Below are positions 53,493 through 62,659 of a DNA stretch of 64,000 nt, in pieces; position 1 is the stretch's first letter; the number at the start of each line of letters is the position of its first letter. The translations under genes were made by a program, and so were the position numbers. The stretch spans positions 248,001-312,000 of the forward strand of contig NZ_JBHSUL010000027.1 of assembly GCF_042660675.1 (NCBI RefSeq), in the 5' to 3' direction. The notes under the pieces were generated by a model that saw only the letters and a program-made list of their open reading frames with translations, did not search any database and was not told the DNA's origin. The stretch comes from Marinilactibacillus sp042660675. GTDB taxonomy: Bacteria; Bacillota; Bacilli; Lactobacillales; Carnobacteriaceae_A.

Positions 53493-55685
53493 TTAGATTG
53501 TACAGCTTTCGCAAGCATTTGATCCGATTTCTTCTGCATCATCTGTAAACGTACGAACATAATAAATCGATTTAATCCCTTTTTTATGGGCATAATGTCT
53601 TAAAATATTTAAGTCACGAGTCGTTTGTTTTGTTGTCTTGCCCTCTTTCCATTCGTATATTCCCTCTGGGATATCTGAACGCATAAAGAGTGTAAGACTC
53701 ATACCTTGATCGACGTGCTTTTGAGCTGCTGCATAGATATCGATTACTTTACGCATATCCATATCATAGGCACTCTTATAGTATGGCATTGTTTCGTTTG
53801 AAAGATATGGTGCAGGATAGTATGTTTTACCAGTCAGTTTTTCTTGACGTTCTTCTACCAGACGTGTAATCGGATGAATACTTGCAGACGTTTCATTTAC
53901 ATAACTGATAGATCCAGTCGGTGCAACGGCCATTCTGTACTGGTGATATAGTCCATTTTCTTGAACATCTTTTTTCAAAGCATCCCAGTCCGCTGCTGAA
54001 GGAATATGAATACCATTATCCGCAAAGATAGCTGCAACTTTATCATATTCAAATGTATGATCTGCCGATGTGTACTTGTCAAAATAAGAACCATTTGCAT
54101 AATCTGACTTTTCAAAATTAAAGAACACTTGATTTCTTTCTGCTGCCAGTTTGTTACTTGCTTTAAGCGTATAGTAATTTAAAAGCATAAAGTAAGCATC
54201 TGTGAATTCTACTGATTCAGGTGAGCCATAGTGCATTTGATTCAACGCAAAGAAAGTGTGTAGTCCCATAGCGCCAAGACCAATTGTGTGGTATTTGTCG
54301 TTACCATTTTTTACAGAAGGTACAGCTTCAATATTTGATTGATCTGTAACGAATGTTAATGCTCGAACCATTGCATCTACTGACTTTTCAAAGTCAGGTG
54401 TTTTCATCAAGTTTACTACGTTAGTAGAACCCAAATTACAGCTGATATCTGTTCCAAGCGTTTCATACTCTTGATTATCTTTAATCAGTGAAGGCTCTTG
54501 TACTTGGAGGACCTCACTACACAAATTGCTCATTGTGATTGTTCCGTATACAGGATTCGCTTTGTTTGCTGTATCGATGTTGATCACATAAGGATAGCCT
54601 GATTCTTGTTGAAGTTTAGAAATTTCATTTTCAAGGTCACGTGCTTTCACCTTTGTTTTAGTGATTTCAGGATTCGCTACCATATTGTCGTATTCTTTAG
54701 TAATATCGATATATGCAAATGGCTCGCCATAAATTCTTTCAACATCATAAGGACTAAACAAGTACATGTCTTCATTATGTGCTGCTAATTCATAGAATTT
54801 ATCTGGAACGGTAACACCTAAAGAAAGTGTCTTCACACGAACTTTCTCATCTGCGTTTTCCTTTTTAGTAGAAAGGAAACTCATGATATCCGGATGGAAA
54901 ATATTCAAATAAACCGCGCCAGCACCATTTCTTTGTCCTAACTGGTTGGAATAACTAAAGCTATCTTCTAATAACTTCATAACAGGTAAAACACCACTAG
55001 AAGCATTTTCAATTTTCTTGATAGGATCTCCAGCTGCTCTAAGGTTTGTAAGATTTACTCCAACGCCTCCACCAATACGAGACAATTGAAGCGCTGAGTT
55101 GATTGCGCGTCCAATACTGTTCATATCATCTGTTGTTTGAATCAAGAAGCAAGAAACCAATTCCCCACGACGTTTTCTACCTGCATTCAGAAATGTTGGT
55201 GTCGCTGGTTGATAACGCTGATTGATGATTTCTTCAGCAATATTCGTTGCCAGAGTTTCGTCCCCATGTGCTAAATACAGTGCGTTGAAAGCGATACGGT
55301 CTTCGAATCTTTCCAAGAAACGTTTACCATCATCTGTTTTCAAAGCATACTGAGTATAGAATTTATACGCAGACATAAATGAGCGGAAACGGAATTTCTG
55401 GTTATAGAGTCCTTCGATCAATTCTGTAATGAATGTTCTTGAGTACTTTCCAATAAACGCTTCTTCAATAAAATCGTGCTTGATCAGATAATCGATTTTT
55501 TCATTAATACTGTCAAACGAAACTGTATTCGGATTTACATGCTCGATAAAATAAGCTTTTACAGCTTCGCGATCTTTATGAAGGGGAATCTGATTATTTA
55601 CCGGGCGATTGATTTCATTGTTTAATTGAAAATACGTCACTTCTTTAGATTGTTCTTTTACTGGACTATTTGTAGCCAAGATCAT
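53493..55685 (-). CDS. nrdE: Class Ib ribonucleotide reductase, alpha subunit
   Basis: The catalytic subunit reducing ribonucleoside diphosphates. At 730 residues it has normal NrdE length. The active-site cysteines are in GELVSCFLIQTTD and SNLCSEVL, with NLGSTNVVNL also visible, and the C-terminal redox pair is in NACESCTI, re-reduced by NrdH. It lacks the long ATP-cone of class Ia. The start overlaps nrdI by 20 bases. Confidence 0.96.
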   Translation of the reverse strand: MILATNSPVKEQSKEVTYFQLNNEINRPVNNQIPLHKDREAVKAYFIEHVNPNTVSFDSINEKIDYLIKHDFIEEAFIGKYSRTFITELIEGLYNQKFRFRSFMSAYKFYTQYALKTDDGKRFLERFEDRIAFNALYLAHGDETLATNIAEEIINQRYQPATPTFLNAGRKRRGELVSCFLIQTTDDMNSIGRAINSALQLSRIGGGVGVNLTNLRAAGDPIKKIENASSGVLPVMKLLEDSFSYSNQLGQRNGAGAVYLNIFHPDIMSFLSTKKENADEKVRVKTLSLGVTVPDKFYELAAHNEDMYLFSPYDVERIYGEPFAYIDITKEYDNMVANPEITKTKVKARDLENEISKLQQESGYPYVINIDTANKANPVYGTITMSNLCSEVLQVQEPSLIKDNQEYETLGTDISCNLGSTNVVNLMKTPDFEKSVDAMVRALTFVTDQSNIEAVPSVKNGNDKYHTIGLGAMGLHTFFALNQMHYGSPESVEFTDAYFMLLNYYTLKASNKLAAERNQVFFNFEKSDYANGSYFDKYTSADHTFEYDKVAAIFADNGIHIPSAADWDALKKDVQENGLYHQYRMAVAPTGSISYVNETSASIHPITRLVEERQEKLTGKTYYPAPYLSNETMPYYKSAYDMDMRKVIDIYAAAQKHVDQGMSLTLFMRSDIPEGIYEWKEGKTTKQTTRDLNILRHYAHKKGIKSIYYVRTFTDDAEEIGSNACESCTI

Positions 55686-56037
55686 CCACCACTTTCTTTA
55701 TTTTTGATACGTCTTCTTCGTTTCCTTGAAATTCAAAACTATGAATTAACGGAACGTTATACTCTTTTGCCAAATCTTTCGCAGTAAAAACAAATAGCTG
55801 TGCAAAATTAAGATTTCCTCCGCCAGCTACTCCTTTTAAAAAAGATTGATTGTTTTCTGTCTCAATAAAATCGTTTAAGATTTCGGTCATTTCTTTATCA
55901 TACGTGGGAGTTATAACGATGTAAGGTTCGTTTACAGGAATAAATGGATTGGTTGGCGTTAATTCCAACGAATCCATCTCAAGTTTGTTTACGAATTTTC
56001 TGGTCTGTCCTGTCAGAGAAAAATACACTACCTTCAT
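55666..56037 (-). CDS. nrdI: NrdI flavodoxin-like protein
   Basis: A 123-residue flavodoxin that supplies oxidant to assemble the Mn2-tyrosyl radical of NrdF. YFSLTGQTRKFV near the start binds FMN phosphate; VAGGGNLNFAQLF is the later flavin loop. It lies five bases after nrdH and overlaps nrdE. Confidence 0.93.
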   Translation of the reverse strand: MKVVYFSLTGQTRKFVNKLEMDSLELTPTNPFIPVNEPYIVITPTYDKEMTEILNDFIETENNQSFLKGVAGGGNLNFAQLFVFTAKDLAKEYNVPLIHSFEFQGNEEDVSKIKKVVDDLGYK

Positions 56038-56042
56038 AATGA

Positions 56043-56276
56043 TTACGCTAATTGATTCAGCATATCTGGGCGAAAGCCGTTAAATGCTTCTAGTCCTTCA
56101 GCAAGAACAACTGGCAAAGAGCTGAATCCTAAACTTTTAACTTCTTCGATTGCTGCTTCGTTTTCAGCAATATCTTTAATTTCAAATGGGATACCTTTAT
56201 CCTCTAAAAATTTCTTTGTAAAGTTACACTGCATACAATTTGGTTTTGAATATACGATGACTGTTTTGTTTGACAT
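56043..56276 (-). CDS. nrdH: Glutaredoxin-like protein NrdH
   Basis: A 77-residue electron donor for NrdE. The active site is CMQC at about residues 14-17, and the C-terminal NGFRPDMLNQL matches the NrdH group. It is the first gene of nrdHIEF, with an AGGAGG upstream. Confidence 0.95.
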   Translation of the reverse strand: MSNKTVIVYSKPNCMQCNFTKKFLEDKGIPFEIKDIAENEAAIEEVKSLGFSSLPVVLAEGLEAFNGFRPDMLNQLA

Positions 56277-56496
56277 GATGTTTTCCTCCTATTAAGTAAC
56301 CTGCTGGTTGTTGAGCTCAATGTGATAAGCGACTGAATCTCTTGTCTTAAAACACAAATTCTGTTCGCTTCAATGCAGAAGAGCTAATCTATATATGGTA
56401 CCACTTCGTTATCGAACATGTGTACTTTTCAGCGCTCAGCTCTTCTTCTATCGTATCTATTATTCTACATGACTATAGAAAAATTTCAAGTCTAAA

Positions 56497-56543
56497 ACAC
56501 TGTATATGGGAAAGATTTTTAAACCGAACACTACATGTTGTGT
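56497..56543. promoter_or_regulatory. Tandem NrdR boxes upstream of nrdHIEF
   Basis: ACACTGTATATGGGAA (56497-56512) and ACACTACATGTTGTGT (56528-56543) match the NrdR box ACACWATATNTAGTRT at about 12 and 14 of 16 positions. Their starts are 31 bp apart, three helical turns, the usual spacing of NrdR pairs. I see nothing else certain in 56277-56496. Confidence 0.6.
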
Positions 56544-56551
56544 CAAGGCAC

Positions 56552-56603
56552 AAAAATACACTCTCGCTATTTTGCTCAATAATTCGAGCAGAACGAGAGT
56601 GTA
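56552..56603 (-). terminator. Rho-independent terminator after yabA
   Basis: TACACTCTCG pairs with CGAGAGTGTA, with an inner TGCTC/GAGCA stem, followed by TTTTTG on the minus strand. It ends the tmk-darA-holB-yabA transcript. Confidence 0.88.
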
Positions 56604-56688
56604 CAAGGATTTGCACTTGAAAAATGCTTTTTTGTTTTTTTGCCTCATAACTATATATAGTGGTAATTTTTTTTGAAGCAGATAGACT

Positions 56689-57033
56689 TTATTTCCGTTC
56701 ACCATAAATAACTTCCAAACAAAATGCGCAAGGCTCATCGCCATCTCTTCTAGAACCATAAAACAGGTTACATACATGAAAACCATCTTCATATATTTTT
56801 TCAAGATTCATCCGAGATTTTGTCATACCTGTATCACTTAATTGTTTTTCAATCGACTGCTGTTTGATAACTTCAGCTAATCTGTCTCTCAGATGCTGAT
56901 TCTCCATACTTAATGCATGGTTTTCTTCAGTTAACTGAGACAGCTCTACTTTCACTTGCTTGAGCGTCTTCAGAGTGGCTTCTGCTTGGGTTTCCAAATC
57001 AGAAAATGTGTCATGTAATTCTTTCTTATTCAT
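56689..57033 (-). CDS. yabA: Replication initiation control protein YabA
   Basis: A 114-residue negative regulator of DnaA that links it to the sliding clamp. The first 60 residues form a leucine-zipper-like coiled coil (LKTLKQVKVELSQL...ENQHL). The C-terminal zinc domain has HVCNLFYG and CAFCLEVIYG, the expected His/Cys ligands. It is the last gene of the holB run; the gene usually between holB and yabA (ricT) is absent. Confidence 0.92.
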   Translation of the reverse strand: MNKKELHDTFSDLETQAEATLKTLKQVKVELSQLTEENHALSMENQHLRDRLAEVIKQQSIEKQLSDTGMTKSRMNLEKIYEDGFHVCNLFYGSRRDGDEPCAFCLEVIYGERK

Positions 57034-57231
57034 TGTTCACCACTTTTTCATTTCTCTACAGAGTGTTTATCGGTTTCAACTTTAACTTTGATTGTCAGTA
57101 GGCAGTCTATTTTTCAATCTACTGCCTTGTAATAGCATAACATGATTAGAATTGAAATGGCAAACACTCAATGCATAAAGTTTGCTGATTTTTGTAAAGG
57201 GACAGTTTTCGTGACCATTTATCGAATAAGT

Positions 57232-58215
57232 TTACCCAGCTATCATTTGAAGTGAAATATCTTCAAAAACACCTTGGGCAGCTACATTGCTGTTCAATTT
57301 CTTTTTCGCTTCCAGCAATTGTTCTAGGATATAGATAATTTGTCTACTAGAATACTGTTCCGCTATTTGTTTAAGTTGTGCTTCATAATTTAAAAACGCT
57401 ACGATAACCGAATCAGAATAGGTTAGATTCAATAGATCTCGGTATAAAATAATGAGTAGATCAACTACGAGCTGGTTTGATTCTCTGTCATTGACCGTTC
57501 CCATTAAATCTGTCTGAACATATACGAAAGCCTGGTCATCTTTTTTCGATAAAAACTTGAACCAGTTCCAAGTCGCTTTCACCAAATTCTGAAAGGATTC
57601 ATCTCCAGCTAGTTCAATCGCTTTCTCTGCGTCATGGGTCACTCTTGCAGTCAGCGCTGCTTGCGAATCCGTCAGTCCACGCTCTTTCAATTCATCTATT
57701 CGATCTCCAAGTGGTTGAACTGGGAAATGGACGATCTGGCAACGCGAAAGGATAGTAGGCAGTAACCGCTGTTTTGCTGTCGTGAGCAATAATGCCGTCG
57801 TTTCTCCATCTGGCTCTTCCAAAAATTTAAGCAAGCTATTCGCGGCGTTCTGAGTCATTTTCTCGACATCTTCTATAATGAACAGTTTACGTTTGCTTTC
57901 TACTCCACTTTTAGAGAATTCTTCTTTCAGTTCTCTTACTTGAGCAACTTTAATGGATAATCCATCTGGTTTGATTTCAATAATATCAGGATGCTGATGC
58001 GTTTGAATCCTTTGACACTGGCTACATTCTCCACATGGACGCTGCTCTTTCTCAAAGTTCTGACAGAAAAGAGCTTGAGCGATCCAAAGAGCCATTTCTT
58101 TTTTTCCTGTACCTGCAACCCCCTCAAAAACATAGGCATGCTGCATGGTCTGATTACTGATTAATTTAGAAAACAGTCGACTGATACTCGACTGTTTTTC
58201 AACGATGGTCGACAT
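57232..58215 (-). CDS. holB: DNA polymerase III delta' subunit
   Basis: A clamp-loader subunit of 327 residues. A P-loop-like GVAGTGKKEMA is near residue 34, zinc cysteines are in CGECSQCQRIQTHQHPD, and the sensor region LKFLEEPD and ILSRCQ follow. It lies 18 bp after darA. The 198 bp to yabA hold a weak dyad (AGGCAGT/ACTGCCT near 57107) without a T-tract. Confidence 0.9.
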   Translation of the reverse strand: MSTIVEKQSSISRLFSKLISNQTMQHAYVFEGVAGTGKKEMALWIAQALFCQNFEKEQRPCGECSQCQRIQTHQHPDIIEIKPDGLSIKVAQVRELKEEFSKSGVESKRKLFIIEDVEKMTQNAANSLLKFLEEPDGETTALLLTTAKQRLLPTILSRCQIVHFPVQPLGDRIDELKERGLTDSQAALTARVTHDAEKAIELAGDESFQNLVKATWNWFKFLSKKDDQAFVYVQTDLMGTVNDRESNQLVVDLLIILYRDLLNLTYSDSVIVAFLNYEAQLKQIAEQYSSRQIIYILEQLLEAKKKLNSNVAAQGVFEDISLQMIAG

Positions 58216-58233
58216 TGAACGTCTCCCTTACCT

Positions 58234-58563
58234 TTAATATTGTTGGAATTGCTCGATTGGAAGAACAAACAGTGTTGCACCACCAACTTCTACATCTACA
58301 GGATAGGTTAAGTCTGATTCCAAAGTGAAATCATAAGAAGGTGGACTCATCATTGTCTGACTTCTTGTAGAACAATTTTCTTTGATCAAGGCTAGTACGC
58401 TATCAACTTTGCGGTCTTCAACCCCCATTAAGAAAGTCGTATTCCCAGCTCTTAAAAATCCTCCAGTAGAAGATAGTTTTGTTGCCCGTACACCTTTTTC
58501 TACGAATTCGTCTGCTAACCTCTTACTGTCTTGGTTCTGAACGATCGCTACGATTAATTTCAT
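58234..58563 (-). CDS. darA: Cyclic di-AMP receptor, PII-like (DarA/PstA/YaaQ)
   Basis: A 109-residue PII-like protein that binds c-di-AMP; its output is unknown. MKLIVAIVQNQDSKRLADEF and the ATKLSSTGGFLRAGNTTFLMG loop are the family core and contain the ligand-contact segment. It sits between tmk and holB as in other Firmicutes. Confidence 0.92.
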   Translation of the reverse strand: MKLIVAIVQNQDSKRLADEFVEKGVRATKLSSTGGFLRAGNTTFLMGVEDRKVDSVLALIKENCSTRSQTMMSPPSYDFTLESDLTYPVDVEVGGATLFVLPIEQFQQY

Positions 58564-58579
58564 TTTGATTCATCCTTTC

Positions 58580-59230
58580 TCATTCGTTTTTCTTGAAGTC
58601 TTGAATAGCACTCTCCAATGCTTTCTTAGCTGCATCAAATACACTATCTTGACTCTTAGCGGCGTCGATAACGACAAACCGTTCTGGTTCTTTTTCTATC
58701 ATCATCTGATACGCATTTCGAACTTCTTCATGAAACGTTATAGCTTCCATTTCCAGACGATCCTGCGTTCGATTGGAGTTTTTATCTTTAATTCTTTCAA
58801 GTCCTACTTCAGCTTCTACATCTAAATAAAGCGTTATATCCGGTGTCAATCCTTCAATTGCAAATTCGTTTATGGAAAGGACTTTTTCCATGCCTATCCC
58901 TCTAGCCTGTCCTTGATAGGCCACTGAGCTATCAACAAATCGGTCGCAAAGTACAATTTCACCTCTAGATAAAGCGGGTAAAATCTTTTCAACGACATGC
59001 TGTCTACGACTTGCTGCAAGTAGCAAGGCTTCTGTTCTAGGATCCATGGCTGTATGTGCTGGATTTAGTAAAATTTCTCGAATTTCTTCCGCAATCTCAC
59101 TCCCTCCAGGTTCTCTTGTAACCACTAGTGGACAATCAATCATGGATTCAATTGCTGGAATCAGTTTTTGGACTAGACTCGATTTCCCTGCTCCATCGGG
59201 ACCTTCTATTGTAATAAACAACCCTGTCAC
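58580..59230 (-). CDS. tmk: Thymidylate kinase
   Basis: Phosphorylates dTMP to dTDP. The P-loop GPDGAGKSS is near the start, followed by a DR motif in CDRFVDSSVAYQGQARG and a lid region. I chose the GTG at 59230, giving MTGLFITIEG..., 216 residues, because GAGGAA lies six bases before it and the N-terminus matches the family. The ATG at 59236 abuts that site, and the one at 59269 overlaps the -10 of the probable promoter. It heads darA-holB-yabA. Confidence 0.92.
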   Translation of the reverse strand: MTGLFITIEGPDGAGKSSLVQKLIPAIESMIDCPLVVTREPGGSEIAEEIREILLNPAHTAMDPRTEALLLAASRRQHVVEKILPALSRGEIVLCDRFVDSSVAYQGQARGIGMEKVLSINEFAIEGLTPDITLYLDVEAEVGLERIKDKNSNRTQDRLEMEAITFHEEVRNAYQMMIEKEPERFVVIDAAKSQDSVFDAAKKALESAIQDFKKNE

Positions 59231-59267
59231 GTTCATTTCCTCAATTCTAATAATTGCTATTTCTTTC

Positions 59268-59297
59268 ATTATACGGTAGAACTTACTGGAATGTCTA
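59268..59297 (-). promoter_or_regulatory. Promoter of tmk-darA-holB-yabA
   Basis: TAGACA, an 18-bp spacer and a perfect TATAAT on the minus strand. Confidence 0.5.
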
Positions 59298-59348
59298 CGG
59301 ATTTTGCAAAAGGATTTGTTTATGTAGTGAACTGTCTCTTTTGAAAAT

Positions 59349-59428
59349 AAAAAAAGCAGCGCACTACGGACTGATCAGAAAAGTCTTATCTCTAAGCTTT
59401 TACTGATCTATCTGTACTGTCTGCTTTT
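59349..59428 (-). terminator. Rho-independent terminator of dnaX-ybaB-recR-yaaL
   Basis: A long hairpin with outer AAAAGCAG/CTGCTTTT and inner GATCAG/CTGATC stems, followed by seven T on the minus strand. Confidence 0.8.
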
Positions 59429-59436
59429 AACATTCT

Positions 59437-59655
59437 TTATTTTCCTTTGATTTGTCTTACTTTAGCTTCTTTGAAAAGGTAGAAGTATTTTGCTTGAGCC
59501 AATTTCCTCTCGGCTTTCAATCTTGGGTGCTCTTCCACGATGATTTCTTCCATAACTTTGGAATCTTCCCAAGCTTCTTTTTGTCTATTCATGAGAGACA
59601 ATAGCCGATCATCGTACTGTTTTTTTAATTTGGATTTTCTTTTAAATAGTCCCAT
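59437..59655 (-). CDS. yaaL: YaaL family (DUF2508) protein
   Basis: A 72-residue, charged, mostly helical protein starting MGLFKRKSKLKKQYDD, with AQAKYFYLFKEAKVRQIKG at the end. Its role is unknown. It follows recR by 11 bp, the same place as yaaL in Bacillus subtilis. Confidence 0.87.
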   Translation of the reverse strand: MGLFKRKSKLKKQYDDRLLSLMNRQKEAWEDSKVMEEIIVEEHPRLKAERKLAQAKYFYLFKEAKVRQIKGK

Positions 59656-59666
59656 TGATTCTTCTC

Positions 59667-60263
59667 CTACATCTCTCTACGGCCTTCGACTGCTTTCAGC
59701 AAGGTCACTTCATCAGCGTACTCTATATCGCTTCCTACAGAAAGACCATGTGCAAGACGTGTCACACTAATACCTGAAGGTTTGATCAATCTTGAAAGAT
59801 ACATCGCTGTTGCTTCACCTTCTGCTGTCGCATTGGTAGCGATGATGACTTCTTTAACTTCTTCATTTTGAAGTCTTTTGATTAAATCAGGTATATTGAT
59901 GTCTTCTGGACCGGTTCCTTCTATAGGAGACAAGACACCTTGTAAAACATGGTACAGCCCTTTGAATTCTTGCATTTTTTCCATAGAGATCACATCTTTA
60001 GGATGTTCAACCACCAAAATTAGTGATCGGTCTCTGGTTTTGTCCTGACAGATTTCGCAAGGGTCTTGTTCTGTCATATTGCCACAGATTGAGCAGTAAT
60101 GTAGATCACGTTTCACACTGATTAGTGATCTAGCAAATTTTGTTACATCATCTTCATTCATGTTAACTGTATAAAAAGCCAGGCGGGCAGCTGTTTTCTC
60201 CCCAATTCCTGGCAATTTCATATAGCTTTCCATTAATTTTGAGATCGGTTCTGGATAATGCAT
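59667..60263 (-). CDS. recR: Recombination protein RecR
   Basis: A 198-residue protein that loads RecA with RecF/RecO at gaps. The helix-hairpin-helix region KLPGIGEKTAARLAF is near residue 17. The C4 zinc finger is CSIC...CEIC at about 57-72, followed by the Toprim domain (LILVVEHPKDV, IIATNATAEGEATA). It sits between ybaB and yaaL. Confidence 0.96.
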   Translation of the reverse strand: MHYPEPISKLMESYMKLPGIGEKTAARLAFYTVNMNEDDVTKFARSLISVKRDLHYCSICGNMTEQDPCEICQDKTRDRSLILVVEHPKDVISMEKMQEFKGLYHVLQGVLSPIEGTGPEDINIPDLIKRLQNEEVKEVIIATNATAEGEATAMYLSRLIKPSGISVTRLAHGLSVGSDIEYADEVTLLKAVEGRREM

Positions 60264-60337
60264 GACCGGTTCCTTTCTAGAAAGTTCTCTTAATAAAAGC
60301 TCACAATTTCAAAGGTCAATTAGGCTGTCCAGTCAGA

Positions 60338-60658
60338 CTATAGTCCTGGCATACCCATTCCTTTTGTGTATTTGCTCATAACGCGTTCTGTTTCAGCATC
60401 CACTTTTTCTAATGCATCATTTACAGCAAGTAATACAAGATCTTCGATAATTTCAACATCTTCTGGATCTACGATTTCTTCTTTGATAGAAACGTTTGTC
60501 AGTTTCTTATCTCCTGTAAACGTAACCGTTACTAAATCATCATTCGCTGTTCCTGTAAAAGTTGTTTCATTTAATGATTCTTGAGCAGATGCCATTTCTT
60601 TTTGCATCTTCTGCATTTTTTTCATCATACCTTGCATATTTCCCATTCCACCGCGCAT
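60338..60658 (-). CDS. ybaB: YbaB/EbfC nucleoid-associated protein
   Basis: A 106-residue DNA-binding protein. The N-terminus MRGGMGNMQGMMKKMQKMQKE is methionine-rich, and the core VTFTGDKKLTNVSIKEEIVDP is the family strand region. It lies between dnaX and recR, the standard order. Confidence 0.94.
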   Translation of the reverse strand: MRGGMGNMQGMMKKMQKMQKEMASAQESLNETTFTGTANDDLVTVTFTGDKKLTNVSIKEEIVDPEDVEIIEDLVLLAVNDALEKVDAETERVMSKYTKGMGMPGL

Positions 60659-60690
60659 ATTATTTCTCCCTCTCTTTTATCCATTCATTT

Positions 60691-62424
60691 TTATGACTCT
60701 TCAATTCTGACTAAATCTTCTCCAAAAAATTTGACCGCCTCGGAAACAATGTCTTCCGGTTCTTCTTTGACGTCTTTTGGAGTATCTCCGGATGGTTCTG
60801 GTTCTTCTGACACTTCCTCAGCTTTCATTTGCTTGATGAAATCTTGACGAACCGTTGGCCACTGCTCAGCAGGTACGCTGACCATTTCAGCTCTATGGCC
60901 GATCACTTTCTCCAGATAATCTCCAACTGTTTGGATCAGAAGTTTGTCATTTGTCGCTCTCTCACATAGAATATCATAATCAAAGGTCACGACCAACCCT
61001 CGAGCACTAGCAGCAACTGGAGTAGATGTATTCATGATAGCCTTCTGGCTCGTTTCCAAGAAATTCATCAAATCCGGCCAAACATCTTTCAACTGAACCA
61101 AATCCTGTTTTGTTGCTTTTTCCAAAATATTATAAACGGATGGTCTGTTCACTTTGAAGACCGCTCCGTTTTTGGCAGGACGCTTAGCTTTAGGTGCTGC
61201 TTGTTTGACTGCTCCTTCACCTGAGCTCATCGTCTGCATCATTTTTTGCATTTCAGCGACTTGCTTCATAAGCGAAGCAACTTCTTCTGCTTGCCCGGCT
61301 GATGGTTGACTTTGAACGGGCATAGATTCCGCTTGTACATTTTTTTTAACTTGAGTCAGGCGAACAGTGGCGACTTCCAAGTAAACTTCTGCATGATTAG
61401 ATAACCGCATTTCTTGTTGCGTTCCATTAAAGACTTGGATGACGTCATATAGTAATTCCGGAGATAATTCGGACACCAATGTTTCGAAAGGATCATCCAC
61501 TTTTGCCATTTTAAGTAACGTGTCTGACTGAGCCGTATGATACAGAAGGATATCCCTACTAAATAAAATCATATCCTCCACAAACCGCGAAGGATCTTTT
61601 CCTTCCGCAATCAGTTCATGCAAAATATTTAATCCTTTTTCGGTCTCACGATTGTGCAGAGCTCGAATGTAGTCTATAAGAAGTTCTTGTGTGATGCTTC
61701 CAGTGATGCGCATGGCATCTTCTGTTTTCAACTCGCCATCTGAAAATGATAATGCCTGGTCAAGAATACTAAGTGCATCCCGCATCCCACCTTCAGCCGC
61801 TTTTGAGATTGTGATCAAAGCATCTTCTTCATAGCCGACACCTTTCTCAGTCAAGATATACCGCATCCGTTCCACGATATCTTGAGGAGAAATTCTTCGA
61901 AAATCAAAGCGTTGCGTTCTTGAAATAATCGTCAATGGAATTTTATGCGGTTCCGTCGTTGCCAAAATAAAAATCACATTTGAAGGTGGTTCCTCTAAAG
62001 TCTTCAGTAAAGCGTTAAAGGCACCCATAGACAGCATATGGACCTCATCGATGATATACACTTTATATTCTGCTTGTGTCGGTGCATAATTCGCTTTGTC
62101 TCTAATATCTCTGATTTCTTCTACGCCATTATTACTCGCTGCATCAATTTCGATAACGTCGCCGAGTTTTCCTTTCGTAATCGACTCACAAATTTCACAT
62201 GTATTACAAGGCTCACCATCTTGCGCGTGCGGGCAGTTGATTGCTTTGGAGAAAATCTTAGCAGCACTCGTTTTACCTGTTCCACGAGGACCGGTAAATA
62301 GATAGGCATGGCTCGTCTTATCTTGAACTAAGGCATTTCTCAGCGTTCTTGTGATGGCCTGCTGTCCGGCTATATCTTCAAAGCGCTGGGGTCTCCAGAC
62401 ACGATATAGTGCTTGATAACTCAT
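60691..62424 (-). CDS. dnaX: DNA polymerase III subunits gamma/tau
   Basis: The clamp-loader ATPase, 577 residues. Walker A GPRGTGKTS is at about 45, zinc cysteines are in CPHAQDGEPCNTCEIC, Walker B is VYIIDEVHMLS, and a sensor follows in ATTEPHKIPLTIISRTQRF. Residues after about 370 form the tau-type tail with an acidic end. No shifty A-run for a gamma form is obvious, but I did not search systematically. It heads ybaB-recR-yaaL. Confidence 0.95.
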   Translation of the reverse strand: MSYQALYRVWRPQRFEDIAGQQAITRTLRNALVQDKTSHAYLFTGPRGTGKTSAAKIFSKAINCPHAQDGEPCNTCEICESITKGKLGDVIEIDAASNNGVEEIRDIRDKANYAPTQAEYKVYIIDEVHMLSMGAFNALLKTLEEPPSNVIFILATTEPHKIPLTIISRTQRFDFRRISPQDIVERMRYILTEKGVGYEEDALITISKAAEGGMRDALSILDQALSFSDGELKTEDAMRITGSITQELLIDYIRALHNRETEKGLNILHELIAEGKDPSRFVEDMILFSRDILLYHTAQSDTLLKMAKVDDPFETLVSELSPELLYDVIQVFNGTQQEMRLSNHAEVYLEVATVRLTQVKKNVQAESMPVQSQPSAGQAEEVASLMKQVAEMQKMMQTMSSGEGAVKQAAPKAKRPAKNGAVFKVNRPSVYNILEKATKQDLVQLKDVWPDLMNFLETSQKAIMNTSTPVAASARGLVVTFDYDILCERATNDKLLIQTVGDYLEKVIGHRAEMVSVPAEQWPTVRQDFIKQMKAEEVSEEPEPSGDTPKDVKEEPEDIVSEAVKFFGEDLVRIEES

Positions 62425-62585
62425 ATTTCGCCTCTTTTCTTTATCCTAAATCTACTTACTTCTGAACGTATTTATAGTTGCACCGTATAACTTTCCTCTT
62501 TTATTATAAGCGAAATACAAGTGAATGAAACCTAAATTTTTGATTTATTTTGAAATCATTGCTTCTACTTAATGCTTCAGAAACA

Positions 62586-62620
62586 GAAAAAAGATGCCCT
62601 AATAAAAGGGACATCTCTTT
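62586..62620 (-). terminator. Rho-independent terminator of the SRP RNA gene
   Basis: AGATGTCCCT pairs with AGGGCATCTT across a short loop, followed by TTTTTCTG on the minus strand. Confidence 0.8.
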
Positions 62621-62659
62621 TCTCATATGCACAACTATCCATTGTTCATAACTATGTAT

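Noticed and set aside
56647..56662. A third NrdR box at the palindrome ACTATATATAGT
   Set aside because: It matches the core, but lies before the yabA terminator, out of the 31-bp phase, on the wrong side of that terminator for nrdH control. AT-rich palindromes are common by chance.
57105..57135. Terminator between holB and yabA
   Set aside because: The AGGCAGT/ACTGCCT dyad has no T-tract on the minus strand, and the two genes are normally co-transcribed.
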